Source: an uncultured Eubacteriales bacterium (GTDB lineage: Bacteria > Bacillota > Clostridia > Christensenellales > Borkfalkiaceae). Taken from it: 40,525 bases of DNA. This document shows, in pieces, positions 13,859-21,899 of this stretch (positions are counted from its first letter, which is position 1; every line of letters starts with the position of its first letter). Position numbers and translations under genes: made by a program. The notes beneath the pieces are model-generated. The model was not told where the DNA came from and ran no database searches. It saw only the letters and a program-made list of their open reading frames with translations. The DNA is taken from positions 1-40,525 of the forward strand of contig CABQND010000011.1 of assembly GCA_902465495.1 (NCBI GenBank), in the 5' to 3' direction.

Positions 13859-15277
13859 TTACATTGAGGGCGTTTTGTAAAAATGATAATAGGTTTCGTC
13901 TTCGCCGCAAGGGCGCATTCCCGCCGCTTTGAGAGCGTACGCAGATGCGGCATTTTCTTTAAAACATTTTGCCTCTATGCGGTCAAGACTGAGCTTGATA
14001 AAGCCGTAATCCATGAGCGCGGAAAGAGCCTCGCGCGCAAAACCCCGCCCTTGGTACGCAGGCAAAATGCGCATGCCGATCTCCGCTTCGGCGGCATACC
14101 CGAACGCATGCAGGACAACTTCGCCGACCAGCGCGTTTTCAAAATATACGCCCAGCGAAAGTTCGTTTTTAAGCTTGAAATCATTGCGCACGTCCTTTAA
14201 AAACCACTTGTCGCACGGATTTTTCGGGCCGTATTCCCGCCAGTCGCTCCCCCAGTAGCGGTTGAACTCGACATCGCGCGCGAGAGCCGCAAAGCTCGCC
14301 GCGTCCTCGTCCCCCACCGCTTTGAGCAGAAGCCGTTCCGAACGGATCTCGGGCGGTTTGGACAGAGAATCGAAGGTACGTTTGACCGCAATATTGTATT
14401 TATCGAGCAAGCACAGCGGCAGATACTGCAATTTGGATTTGCGAAGCCCCGCATCGCCCGAATCGTCCTCGCGGTTGATGTAGCGGATCCCCTCGCCGCA
14501 AAAACGGAGGGCAAATTGCTGAGCGAGCGCAGGATAGGCGCCCGCATAGCCGCGCAGAGCCTTTTCAATGTGTACGATCATTGTATCGCCGCATACTTCT
14601 CCCGCCGAAAAGGCGACGATCTTGCCGCCCGCACGCAAAAAGCCCGCGCGCATCCCGAAATCGCCCAGCCGCTTCAAAAGTCCGAACGTACCGCGCATTT
14701 CTTCGTCCGCGTACATCTCCTCTTTCGCAAACTGCGAAGCGGAATACTCTTCGAGGAAGGCTTTTACTTCCGCATAATGCTCGCTGCTGTATTCACAGAA
14801 TTCCCAATCGGGGTAACTCTTACGAAATTTATTGACATGGTTGCGCTGACCGCTGTATTTGCCGCCCGGATAATTTTGAAAATTTTCCTTTTCATAGAGA
14901 TAATCCCTCCAACGGCGAATATCCGAAAGGTGCAGTTCGCTCCCATAACGCAGAACGAGTGCCGCCAGCTTTTCGCGCGGGATCGCTGTGAAATGCAACC
15001 GTACGTTCTCTTCGCGGCAGTACTTTTCGATCGCGTCCAATGCCCGCAATTGCGCCTGCTCATCCCCCGTCGCCGAGATCGGATAATAAAAATAATCACT
15101 TTTAACGTAGCGGTCGCGCAATATCAGGCATCCTTCCGCTTCCGCATAATGCGTGTTCAGATATTTTCCCCATACGAACAGCACGCCCGCCGAATAATTG
15201 CAAAGGCGGGTATCCTGTGTTTTAAAATATGGCAACAGCCTTATGATATCTTCTTGTTCCAGTTTCTTAAATTGCAT
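13859..15277 (-). CDS. DUF2156 domain fused to a GNAT acetyltransferase
   Basis: A 472-aa soluble protein with two acyltransferase-like halves. Residues 1 to about 300 resemble DUF2156, the GNAT-like fold also found as the aminoacyl-transfer domain of phosphatidylglycerol lysyltransferases (YSGQRNHVNKFRKSYPDWEF, then GVICGDT-like strands and YINREDDSGDAGLRKSKLQYLP). Residues about 312-470 form a RimJ/RimL-type N-acetyltransferase with the acetyl-CoA loop YQGRGFAREAL and the characteristic ALSALMDYGF...LDRIEAKCFKENAAS segment. No transmembrane part of MprF is present, so a soluble aminoacyl- or acetyltransferase is inferred; the substrate is unknown. The start at 15277 has only a weak ribosome site (GGGA); the promoter is at 15333-15361. 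Confidence 0.85.
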   Translation of the reverse strand: MQFKKLEQEDIIRLLPYFKTQDTRLCNYSAGVLFVWGKYLNTHYAEAEGCLILRDRYVKSDYFYYPISATGDEQAQLRALDAIEKYCREENVRLHFTAIPREKLAALVLRYGSELHLSDIRRWRDYLYEKENFQNYPGGKYSGQRNHVNKFRKSYPDWEFCEYSSEHYAEVKAFLEEYSASQFAKEEMYADEEMRGTFGLLKRLGDFGMRAGFLRAGGKIVAFSAGEVCGDTMIVHIEKALRGYAGAYPALAQQFALRFCGEGIRYINREDDSGDAGLRKSKLQYLPLCLLDKYNIAVKRTFDSLSKPPEIRSERLLLKAVGDEDAASFAALARDVEFNRYWGSDWREYGPKNPCDKWFLKDVRNDFKLKNELSLGVYFENALVGEVVLHAFGYAAEAEIGMRILPAYQGRGFAREALSALMDYGFIKLSLDRIEAKCFKENAASAYALKAAGMRPCGEDETYYHFYKTPSM

Positions 15278-15332
15278 AAAAATCCCGTGTTTTTCGGCAG
15301 GGCAGAAACCGCCGCGCCGTTCTCTCTGTTTC

Positions 15333-15361
15333 AGTATACCACATTTTTTGGCCTTTTACAA
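15333..15361 (-). promoter_or_regulatory. Promoter of the DUF2156-GNAT operon
   Basis: Minus strand TTGTAA (15356-15361), 17 bp, TATACT (15333-15338) within GTGGTATACTGAAA. The same extended -10 occurs upstream of 9519 and 34173. Confidence 0.65.
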
Positions 15362-15506
15362 GAAAATCGCGCACAAACCGCTCGTCGAACAAAAGCGGCG
15401 GTATTTTTTGGCTTTTTTCGTACATTGCCCCTCTGCTTCTGCAAAATTATTTATTTTGTTCAAAAAATCGGTGACGAAACATACACCGCAACAGGATACC
15501 GAACAC

Positions 15507-15529
15507 GGGCAAAGTGCAGCACTTTGTCC
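15507..15529. promoter_or_regulatory. Inverted repeat, possible operator
   Basis: GGGCAAAGTGC-A-GCACTTTGTCC is an 11-bp inverted repeat with one mismatch around a single central base. It is too tight for a good RNA hairpin and more like a dimeric protein site. It lies 113 bp upstream of the hppA -35. Confidence 0.4.
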
Positions 15530-15641
15530 TTCGGTCGGGACACAAATCGACGAAAAAGAATAATATATAAAATCGGAAATACACTGTATGCAAAGCAAGC
15601 TTTTGCTTGCAACAAAGAAAGGAAGAATTTTCAAAAAGGTA

Positions 15642-15670
15642 TTGACCGCGAAAATTTTTCGTGATATTAT
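15642..15670 (+). promoter_or_regulatory. Sigma-A promoter of hppA
   Basis: TTGACC (15642-15647), 17 bp, TATTAT (15665-15670), 60 bp upstream of the ATG at 15731. Confidence 0.75.
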
Positions 15671-15730
15671 AAAAAAAAGCGTTTTTTCGGAGCATTTCTT
15701 CGGAGAAATCGACTTTTGAAGGGGGAATCA

Positions 15731-17812
15731 ATGGAATATGCGGTTCTGATCGCGCCCTGCGCGGCGGTGCTCGCGCTCGGCTTTGCGCTGTTTTTTGCGC
15801 GCAAAGTCCTGCGCATGAGCGAAGATGCCGACGCGCACGGGATCGCCGCGATCATTCGCAAAGGCGCGAACGCCTTTCTCAAACGGCAATACCTCGTGGT
15901 TGCCGTATTTTTTGCTTGTATGTTCGCGGTGCTGGGCATTCTCGCCCTGACGGGCTTTGTCGGGAAATTCTTGCCCTTTGCCTTTTTGACGGGCGGATTC
16001 TTTTCGGGACTTTCGGGATTTTTGGGCATGAAGATCGCGACCGCCGCCAACGGCCGCACCGCAACCGCCGCCAAAAGCGGCTTGAACCGCGCGCTCCGCG
16101 CGGCGTTCTCCGCGGGAAGCGTGATGGGACTGACCGTCGTGGGGCTCGGGCTTGCCGATCTTTCCATCTGGTATTTTGCGCTCAAAGGATTTTATCATGT
16201 CGTCGATACGGGCGGGCTGTCACAGGCGCAGTTCATCGCTTCCAACATGATCACGTTCGGCATGGGCGCGTCCTGCATGGCGCTGTTTGCGCGCGTGGGC
16301 GGCGGCATCTTCACCAAAGCCGCCGACGTCGGGGCTGACCTGGTCGGCAAAGTCGAACGCAGTATCCCCGAGGACGATCCCCGCAATCCCGCCGTCATCG
16401 CCGATAACGTAGGCGACAACGTCGGCGACGTCGCGGGCATGGGCGCCGATCTGTACGAATCGTACGTCGGGTCCATCCTCTCCGCAATGGCGCTGGGCGT
16501 CGCCGCGGGCATGGATTTTCTCGGCGCGCTCATTCCGCTCGCAATCGCCGCGATCGGCGTGCTCTTCTCCGTCATCGGCACTTTCTTCGTACGCACGGGC
16601 GAAGACGCATCCCAGCACAAACTCCTGCGCGCCCTGCGCGCGGGAACATGGTTCGCGGCGGGCGGCACAGCCATCGCGTCCTTCCTGTTCATCTGGTTCG
16701 CCGCGCCCGATAACCGACTGGTCATCGTGCCGGTACTGATCGGTCTCGCCGCGGGCGTTCTGATCGGGTTCTTCTCCGAACTCTTTACGAGCGCTTCCTA
16801 TAAACCCACACAGAAACTCGCTGCATCCACCGAAAGCGGCGCAGGCCCTGTGATTATCAACGGCACGGCGCTCGGCATGTTCTCGACCGTCGCGCCCGTG
16901 CTCATCATCGCCGCGTCCGTGCTCGCATCCTACTTCCTGCTCGGCGGCGGCGAAATGGGGTTGTTCGGCGTCGGCATCGCCGCCGTCGGAATGCTTTCCA
17001 CCCTCGGCATCACCCTCTCCACCGACGCGTACGGCCCCGTCGCCGACAACGCGGGCGGCATCGCGCAGATGAGCGGCATGGACGAAAAGGTGCGCGAGCG
17101 CACCGACGCACTCGACTCGCTCGGCAATACCACCGCCGCCACAGGCAAAGGCTTTGCCATCGGCTCGGCAATGCTCACCGCACTCGCCCTGCTCTCCTCG
17201 TTCATCGCACAGGTCAAACTGCTCGACCCGTCCTTTACCTTCAATCTCGGGATCGATAACCCGGTCGTGCTCGTCGGCGTGTTCATCGGCGCTGCCCTGC
17301 CCTTCCTGTTCTCCGCGCTCACCATAAGCTCGGTCGGAAAGAGCGCACAGCGCGTCGTGCTCGAAGTGCGCCGCCAGTTCGCTTCCGACCCGGGCATCCT
17401 TACCGGAAAATCCCATCCCGATTACGCGCGGTGCGTAAAGATCTGCACAAGCTCGGCGCAGAAACAGATGATCGCCCCTGCGATCATCGCCGTGCTCTCG
17501 CCCATTGTGTTCGGCATCCTTTTGGGCGCCAACGGCGTGGCCGGCATGCTGCTCGGCTCCTCCGTCACGGGATTCCTGCTCGCCGTGTTCATGTCCGCCA
17601 GCGGCGGCGCATGGGACAACGCGAAAAAATACGTCGAAGACGGACATTTCGGCGGAAAAGGCACCTCGGCACACAAAGCCGCCGTCATCGGCGATACCGT
17701 CGGCGACCCGTTCAAAGACACCTCGGGACCGTCGATCAATATTCTCATCAAGCTGATCTCGGTCGTCGCCATCGTCTTTGCGCAGGTCATCCTCGCCGCA
17801 GGGATTTTGTAA
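15731..17812 (+). CDS. hppA: Membrane-bound K+-dependent pyrophosphatase (ion pump)
   Basis: A 693-aa polytopic membrane enzyme that hydrolyses pyrophosphate and uses the energy to pump H+ or Na+ out of the cytoplasm. Diagnostic motifs are FTKAADVGADLVGKVE (about 194-209), the acidic substrate loop with DNVGDNVGD (225-233), and the C-terminal DTVGDPFKDTSGP. The segment GNTTAATGKG (465-474), with Ala and Gly rather than Lys and Thr, is the published signature of the K+-dependent subfamily. Whether it transports Na+, H+ or both cannot be settled by eye. The ATG at 15731 follows GAAGGGGG. It is monocistronic, with terminators at 17821-17887. Such pumps salvage energy from biosynthetic pyrophosphate in energy-limited anaerobes. 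Confidence 0.97.
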   Translation: MEYAVLIAPCAAVLALGFALFFARKVLRMSEDADAHGIAAIIRKGANAFLKRQYLVVAVFFACMFAVLGILALTGFVGKFLPFAFLTGGFFSGLSGFLGMKIATAANGRTATAAKSGLNRALRAAFSAGSVMGLTVVGLGLADLSIWYFALKGFYHVVDTGGLSQAQFIASNMITFGMGASCMALFARVGGGIFTKAADVGADLVGKVERSIPEDDPRNPAVIADNVGDNVGDVAGMGADLYESYVGSILSAMALGVAAGMDFLGALIPLAIAAIGVLFSVIGTFFVRTGEDASQHKLLRALRAGTWFAAGGTAIASFLFIWFAAPDNRLVIVPVLIGLAAGVLIGFFSELFTSASYKPTQKLAASTESGAGPVIINGTALGMFSTVAPVLIIAASVLASYFLLGGGEMGLFGVGIAAVGMLSTLGITLSTDAYGPVADNAGGIAQMSGMDEKVRERTDALDSLGNTTAATGKGFAIGSAMLTALALLSSFIAQVKLLDPSFTFNLGIDNPVVLVGVFIGAALPFLFSALTISSVGKSAQRVVLEVRRQFASDPGILTGKSHPDYARCVKICTSSAQKQMIAPAIIAVLSPIVFGILLGANGVAGMLLGSSVTGFLLAVFMSASGGAWDNAKKYVEDGHFGGKGTSAHKAAVIGDTVGDPFKDTSGPSINILIKLISVVAIVFAQVILAAGIL

Positions 17813-17820
17813 AACCGATC

Positions 17821-17847
17821 AAGCCCGCCCGTTCCACGGGCGGGCTT
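17821..17847 (+). terminator. hppA terminator hairpin
   Basis: An 11-bp stem AAGCCCGCCCG/CGGGCGGGCTT with a 5-nt loop, 8 bp after the hppA stop. The T-run is short (TTT), so it may work together with the next hairpin. Confidence 0.7.
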
Positions 17848-17850
17848 TAC

Positions 17851-17897
17851 AAAAAAACGCGCGCCGCAAGGATTTCCTTGCGGCGCGAAACTTTTTT
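17851..17897. terminator. Bidirectional terminator of hppA and the protease gene
   Basis: A 13-bp stem CGCGCCGCAAGGA (17860-17872 with 17875-17887). On the minus strand it is followed by CG and seven T; on the plus strand by AAACTTTTTT. It lies 18 bp from the protease stop at 17905. Confidence 0.85.
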
Positions 17898-17904
17898 GCG
17901 CTTT

Positions 17905-19299
17905 TTATTCCACAGCCGTAAAATCGGAGGTTTTGAACGTATACGTCCCGCTCATTTGTGTACCGCCGCGCGTGAACGTCACCGTAAGCGTCATGTCGGG
18001 GCGGGCATTCAGGAGCGCGTCCGCGATGTCAAAATTGCGGTCAAGCGCGTAGACCGTATCGCCCAGTTTCAGTTCCGTCAGCACGTCGCCCTCCTGCACG
18101 CCGACGGCTTTTGCGATCGAACCGCTCTCCACGCTCTGCACCACGATATCCTCGCGGATTGTGCCGTACCCGAGTGTATCGTCATAGACAAAGCGGGAAT
18201 TTTCCGATGTCACCGTCACCCCGAGCATGGGCTTTTTGAGCGTCACGGAACTTCCGCTCCCTTCGCCGAACCAGTACAGAATGTTCTCCGCTGCGCCCTG
18301 TGCTACTTCCGGCGGTACGGCAAAGTTGATGCTCTGATCTTCGCCGTCGCCCGCGTTGGTGATGCCGATGAGTTTGCCTTCGGAATTAAACAATCCGCCG
18401 CCCGAATTGCCGCTGTAAATGGCAGTGTCGATGCGAATCGAGCGGTACGAACGCGCCGTGCCGTCAATATTGAGGCTGATGTATTCGTTATCCACGCTCA
18501 CAATGCCTTCGGACACCGAAATGCCTTCCCCTTCGGGGTTGCCGATGGCGATCGCCGTCTGCCCCACGCGATAGGAATCGGCAAATTCCGCCGAACGAAT
18601 ATCGGGGTTCACTGCCATCATCTCCGACGTCTTTGCCCGCACGATCGCAATGTCGTGCGCAACCGACCCGCCGACATATTCGCAGTCGACGGCATAGTTG
18701 CCGTATTCATAGGTCGTATATCCGCTCGTTGTCTGCCCCGTCGCGTACGGATCACTTTCGCTGCCATACAGATAGCAGGCGATCTTGCGCGCCGTCTTTC
18801 CGCCGTTGTCCGAATTGGCGTATTGACTGTAAATCACGTGATAATTGGTGATCATATACGTATAATCGGCGTCAATGCGGTAAATCACGCCCGAACCCGT
18901 ATACAACCCCGTACGCTTGCCCGTCTGCATGATGCCTGCGGAAGTGGTTTCGTAAAATTCCGTATAAAATTTAACGCTTGAAAGCAGACACTGATGAATA
19001 ACGGACGTGTTTTCGGCAGGCGTGGAAAGATACAGTTCCAAAAACTCCGCATAGGTCAGATCATTCCCGTATACACTCTTGTACTCTTCGTAAAGCTCCT
19101 GCGCCGTGAGCTTGTCATGCTCGACGGTGCCGATGATCTCCTGCGTGCCGTCCGAATAATTGACGACGATCTCGTCTTCCGCGCGGTAGACGGATACGAC
19201 ATGTTTCTCCTCTTCCGCAGCACATCCCGAAAATGCCAAAGCACAAACGAGCATGAGCACTGCTGCGAGCGCTCCGAACCAACGCACTTTCTTTTTCAT
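17905..19299 (-). CDS. HtrA-like S1C serine protease lipoprotein
   Basis: A 464-aa surface-anchored protease. The signal peptide ends in lipobox FSGC (Cys26). Next comes a short N-domain with a YSDGTQ strand and a LTYAEFLELYL helix (about 80-92), then a trypsin-like domain with the complete triad: His154 (TNYHVI), Asp216 (AHDIAIV) and Ser299 (GNSGGGLF). A PDZ domain follows (about 355-455). Most HtrA proteins have a transmembrane anchor; here a lipid anchor replaces it. It lacks the collagen-like stretch of its upstream paralogue. The ATG at 19299 follows AAGGAGA. No clear promoter is seen in the 102-bp gap before it, so it may be co-transcribed with the 510-aa paralogue. Likely role: degradation or quality control of exported proteins. 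Confidence 0.9.
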   Translation of the reverse strand: MKKKVRWFGALAAVLMLVCALAFSGCAAEEEKHVVSVYRAEDEIVVNYSDGTQEIIGTVEHDKLTAQELYEEYKSVYGNDLTYAEFLELYLSTPAENTSVIHQCLLSSVKFYTEFYETTSAGIMQTGKRTGLYTGSGVIYRIDADYTYMITNYHVIYSQYANSDNGGKTARKIACYLYGSESDPYATGQTTSGYTTYEYGNYAVDCEYVGGSVAHDIAIVRAKTSEMMAVNPDIRSAEFADSYRVGQTAIAIGNPEGEGISVSEGIVSVDNEYISLNIDGTARSYRSIRIDTAIYSGNSGGGLFNSEGKLIGITNAGDGEDQSINFAVPPEVAQGAAENILYWFGEGSGSSVTLKKPMLGVTVTSENSRFVYDDTLGYGTIREDIVVQSVESGSIAKAVGVQEGDVLTELKLGDTVYALDRNFDIADALLNARPDMTLTVTFTRGGTQMSGTYTFKTSDFTAVE

Positions 19300-19401
19300 A
19301 ATTTCTCCTTTACCCGAACAATGCGGGCATTTTCACCTTTTTTGCTTCGCCATACGCTTGAAGCGCCGCCGCCGGCGCCGCTTTGCTTTCATTCAAACAC
19401 G

Positions 19402-20934
19402 TCAGATCGATACGAGATCGGACGCCTTGACCGTATACACCTCCGACAACTGCGTGCCGCCGTCCCGCGTATAACGCATTGCGATCTCGCTGCCCGGGCG
19501 CAATGTCAAAATCAGATCGGAAATGTCAAAGTTGCGTTCGAGCGCATATTCGGTGCCGTCGATGGAAAACGCGGTCAGCACATCGCCCGTCTGCAACCCC
19601 ATCGCCTCGGCGATCGACGAAGCGCTCACTTCGTCCACCGTGATCGTCTCCGTGATCCTGCCCGTGCCGCTCGCCGCGTCGTAAACGTATTTCGCCTCGC
19701 TCGAAAGCACGGTCACGCCCAGCGTGATCTTATACGCGCCCGCCGTGTCCGCGTCGCCGTCCCGATAATAATACAGAATGTTGTCCGCCGTACCGCGCAC
19801 GATCTCCAAAGGAATGGCATAGTTGATATTCTGATCTTCCCCGTCGCCCGCATTGTTGATGCCGATGAGTTCCCCTTCCGCGTTGAACAGGCCGCCTCCC
19901 GAATTGCCGCTGTACAGCGCCGCATCGATGCGGATGGAACGATACGATCGCGACGTGCCGTCGATATCGAGCGTGATGTATTCATTATCCACGCTCACAA
20001 TCCCTTTCGTGACCGAAATGCCCTCCCCTTCGGGATTGCCGACCGCGATCGCCGTCTCCCCGACAGTATAACCGTCGGCAAGGGTCACCTCGCTTATGCC
20101 GTCATTGATCGCGTAAAGATCTTCCGTCTTCGCGCGCACGATGGCGATGTCCGATGTGATCGACCCGCCGACATACTCGCATTCTACGCCGTAATCGCTG
20201 TAATAATAGTCTTTGTATCCGTCGCCGTCCGCATCCGTTGTCGTCTGCACGGGCGTGTACTCACTCCCGTATAAATAGCATACGATTTTGCGTGCAATGT
20301 ACTGTCCGTTCGCGTTGTTCGTCGCATTCGCACTTGCCGCAGCACTGCTGAATACGACGTGATAATTGGTCACCATGTAGGTGTATCCTTCCTCTTCGTC
20401 AATGTCGTAAACGACGCCTGAGCCTGTGTACAGTTTCAGCGATGTGCGCGCTCCCGGATAGAATCCGCCCGTCGAACTCGTTTCCAAAAATTCGGTATAC
20501 AGTTTTACCGACGAAGTAAGGCTCTTCGCGATCGAAGCGGAATCGTCCGTCGTGAAAGTGAGATATTTTTCGAGAAACTCGGCGTACGTCATGTCCGTGT
20601 CGCCCGTTTCTTTTTTATAGCGTTCAAACACTTCTTCCACGGTCAGATCGGCGCCGTCCTGTCCGTCTTCGCCATCCTGCCCGTCCTTGCCCGCCGCGAC
20701 GGTAAAGGTCGTACTCGTCCCGTCCGAATAATACACGGTAAACGAACTGCCCGATTCGTCAGATGCGGTCTGCTCGACAGAGATGACATACGGCGCAGAC
20801 GAATTCTGCGAAGAGTTCTGACCGCTGTCCGACCCCAAATCGACGGTACCCGACGAACAAGCTGCCAATGAAAAGGCAACCGCCAGAACGACCATCGCGA
20901 CAAATGCTGTTAACCCGACTTTTTTACGTTTCAT
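19402..20934 (-). CDS. HtrA-like S1C serine protease lipoprotein with collagen-like linker
   Basis: A 510-aa paralogue of the preceding gene. Lipobox LAAC (Cys26) is followed by a Ser/Asn/Gln linker, a YYSDGTS strand and a collagen-like Gly-X-Y stretch (GKDGQDGEDGQDGAD, about 82-96). The helix MTYAEFLEKYL follows, then the protease domain with His192 (TNYHVV), Asp262 (SDIAIV) and Ser345 (GNSGGGLF). An EF-hand-like DADGDG loop at about 234-239 suggests a Ca2+ site between His and Asp that the sister protein lacks. A PDZ domain ends the protein. The promoter -10 is TATAAT at 20984-20989, and the ribosome site GGGAGG lies 6 nt before the ATG. Confidence 0.9.
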   Translation of the reverse strand: MKRKKVGLTAFVAMVVLAVAFSLAACSSGTVDLGSDSGQNSSQNSSAPYVISVEQTASDESGSSFTVYYSDGTSTTFTVAAGKDGQDGEDGQDGADLTVEEVFERYKKETGDTDMTYAEFLEKYLTFTTDDSASIAKSLTSSVKLYTEFLETSSTGGFYPGARTSLKLYTGSGVVYDIDEEEGYTYMVTNYHVVFSSAAASANATNNANGQYIARKIVCYLYGSEYTPVQTTTDADGDGYKDYYYSDYGVECEYVGGSITSDIAIVRAKTEDLYAINDGISEVTLADGYTVGETAIAVGNPEGEGISVTKGIVSVDNEYITLDIDGTSRSYRSIRIDAALYSGNSGGGLFNAEGELIGINNAGDGEDQNINYAIPLEIVRGTADNILYYYRDGDADTAGAYKITLGVTVLSSEAKYVYDAASGTGRITETITVDEVSASSIAEAMGLQTGDVLTAFSIDGTEYALERNFDISDLILTLRPGSEIAMRYTRDGGTQLSEVYTVKASDLVSI

Positions 20935-20983
20935 TTTCTTCCTCCCGAAAACATCGGAGTTTCTGATTCTTTTAGTATGCTCT

Positions 20984-21011
20984 ATTATAAACTATTTTTT
21001 TGATAAACAAA
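20984..21011 (-). promoter_or_regulatory. Promoter of the protease pair
   Basis: Minus strand TATAAT (20984-20989) with a poor -35 (TTTGTT, 16-bp spacer) in very AT-rich sequence. Confidence 0.5.
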
Positions 21012-21077
21012 TTGTAATTTTTGAAATTTCCGTAGTTTTCTTTGAAATTTCTGTGAAAAAAGCAACGGCGCACGTCC

Positions 21078-21106
21078 TTGCTTTTCGCGGCGAGGCGTGC
21101 TATAAT
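21078..21106 (+). promoter_or_regulatory. Promoter of nrdG
   Basis: TTGCTT (21078-21083), 17 bp, TATAAT (21101-21106). The predicted transcript begins about 5 nt before the hairpin at 21118. Confidence 0.7.
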
Positions 21107-21117
21107 AGAAAAAAACG

Positions 21118-21150
21118 CGCCCCGACCGCGGCGTTGCCGCGGTCGGGGCG
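21118..21150 (+). promoter_or_regulatory. 5'-terminal hairpin in the nrdG leader
   Basis: A perfect 15-bp stem CGCCCCGACCGCGGC with a GTT loop. It fills nearly the whole leader and ends 3 nt before the GAGG ribosome site. It could limit ribosome access or protect the 5' end. Confidence 0.65.
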
Positions 21151-21164
21151 GACGAGGTCATGCT

Positions 21165-21851
21165 TTGAAGATCGCCGGTTTGCAAAAAACGACATTGTTG
21201 GATTTCCCGGGCAGGGTCGCCTGCACGGTATTTTTGAGCGGCTGCAATTTCCGCTGTCCCTTCTGCCAGAACAGCGAAATTTTGGACGGCAAAGAAGAAA
21301 ATTATTCGCCGGAAGAATTTTTTGCCTTTCTCGACAAGCGCAAAGGCATTCTCGACGGCGTGTGCGTCTCGGGCGGCGAGCCGCTCATCCACGCGGACAT
21401 TGCCGCATTTCTCAAAGACATCAAATCGCGCGGCTACTCCGTCAAACTGGACACCAACGGCGCCTTTCCCGAAAAGCTGAAAGCGCTCTGCGCCGAAGGG
21501 CTCGTCGATTTTGTCGCAATGGACATCAAAAACTCCCCGCAGAATTATAAAAAGACGGCGGGCGCAGACGCGGACGTCGACAAGATCAAGGAAAGCGCCG
21601 CCTTTTTGATGCAGGGCGATCTGCCGTACGAATTTCGCACGACGGTCGTGAAAGAGCTGCACCGCGGCGAGGATTTTGTGCGCATCGGGCAATGGCTGCG
21701 CGGCGCGAAGCGGTATTTTTTACAGACTTTCCGCGACAGCGACAACGTTCTGCAAAAGGGGCTCACGCCCTGTTCGGACAGCGAGATGCGCGCGTACAAA
21801 CAGCTCATGAAACCCTTTATTCCGAGCGTGCTCATCCGCGGAGAAGAATAA
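21165..21851 (+). CDS. nrdG: Anaerobic ribonucleotide reductase-activating radical SAM protein
   Basis: A 228-aa radical SAM enzyme of the short NrdG type (KIAGLQKTTLLDFPGRVA opening). It carries the [4Fe-4S] motif C27xxxC31xxC34 (CNFRCPFC), VSGGEPL as the SAM-binding GGE segment and VDFVAMDIKN. It generates the glycyl radical on NrdD. The start is probably TTG (21165), because GAGG lies 7 nt upstream and homologues begin at this point. An ATG 5 nt earlier is out of frame and meets TGA after one codon. It is separated from nrdD by a minus-strand gene, so the two are not one operon. The fold is shared with pyruvate formate-lyase activases, but nrdD nearby supports the assignment. Confidence 0.88.
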   Translation: MKIAGLQKTTLLDFPGRVACTVFLSGCNFRCPFCQNSEILDGKEENYSPEEFFAFLDKRKGILDGVCVSGGEPLIHADIAAFLKDIKSRGYSVKLDTNGAFPEKLKALCAEGLVDFVAMDIKNSPQNYKKTAGADADVDKIKESAAFLMQGDLPYEFRTTVVKELHRGEDFVRIGQWLRGAKRYFLQTFRDSDNVLQKGLTPCSDSEMRAYKQLMKPFIPSVLIRGEE

Positions 21852-21867
21852 TTTTTGAATAAGCGGA

Positions 21868-21899
21868 CGCGCCCCGCAATGTTGCGGGGCGCGCTTTTT
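21868..21899 (+). terminator. nrdG terminator, shared with the convergent gene
   Basis: A 12-bp stem CGCGCCCCGCAA (21868-21879 with 21882-21893), then CTTTTT on the plus strand. It overlaps the stop of the convergent gene ending at 21898. Confidence 0.85.

Larger units (their letters stand above)
15278..15730. other. 453-bp intergenic region between divergent genes
   Basis: It contains the promoter of the DUF2156-GNAT gene (15333-15361), a large inverted repeat (15507-15529), a GCAAGC-TTTT-GCTTGC hairpin (15595-15610), and the hppA promoter (15642-15670) with a small leader hairpin (15695-15710). Short Cys-rich open frames exist on both strands but lack ribosome sites and good composition, and I do not call them. 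Confidence 0.6.

Noticed and set aside
15356..15634. A 92-codon cysteine-containing minus-strand open frame
   Set aside because: No ribosome site. It overlaps the inverted repeat and the -35 of the neighbouring gene, and has no plausible fold or repeat of the cysteine spacing.
16220..17674. A 484-codon minus-strand open frame rich in His, Glu, Gly and Ala
   Set aside because: It lies entirely antisense to hppA and shows the low-complexity composition of a complement frame; it has no ribosome site.
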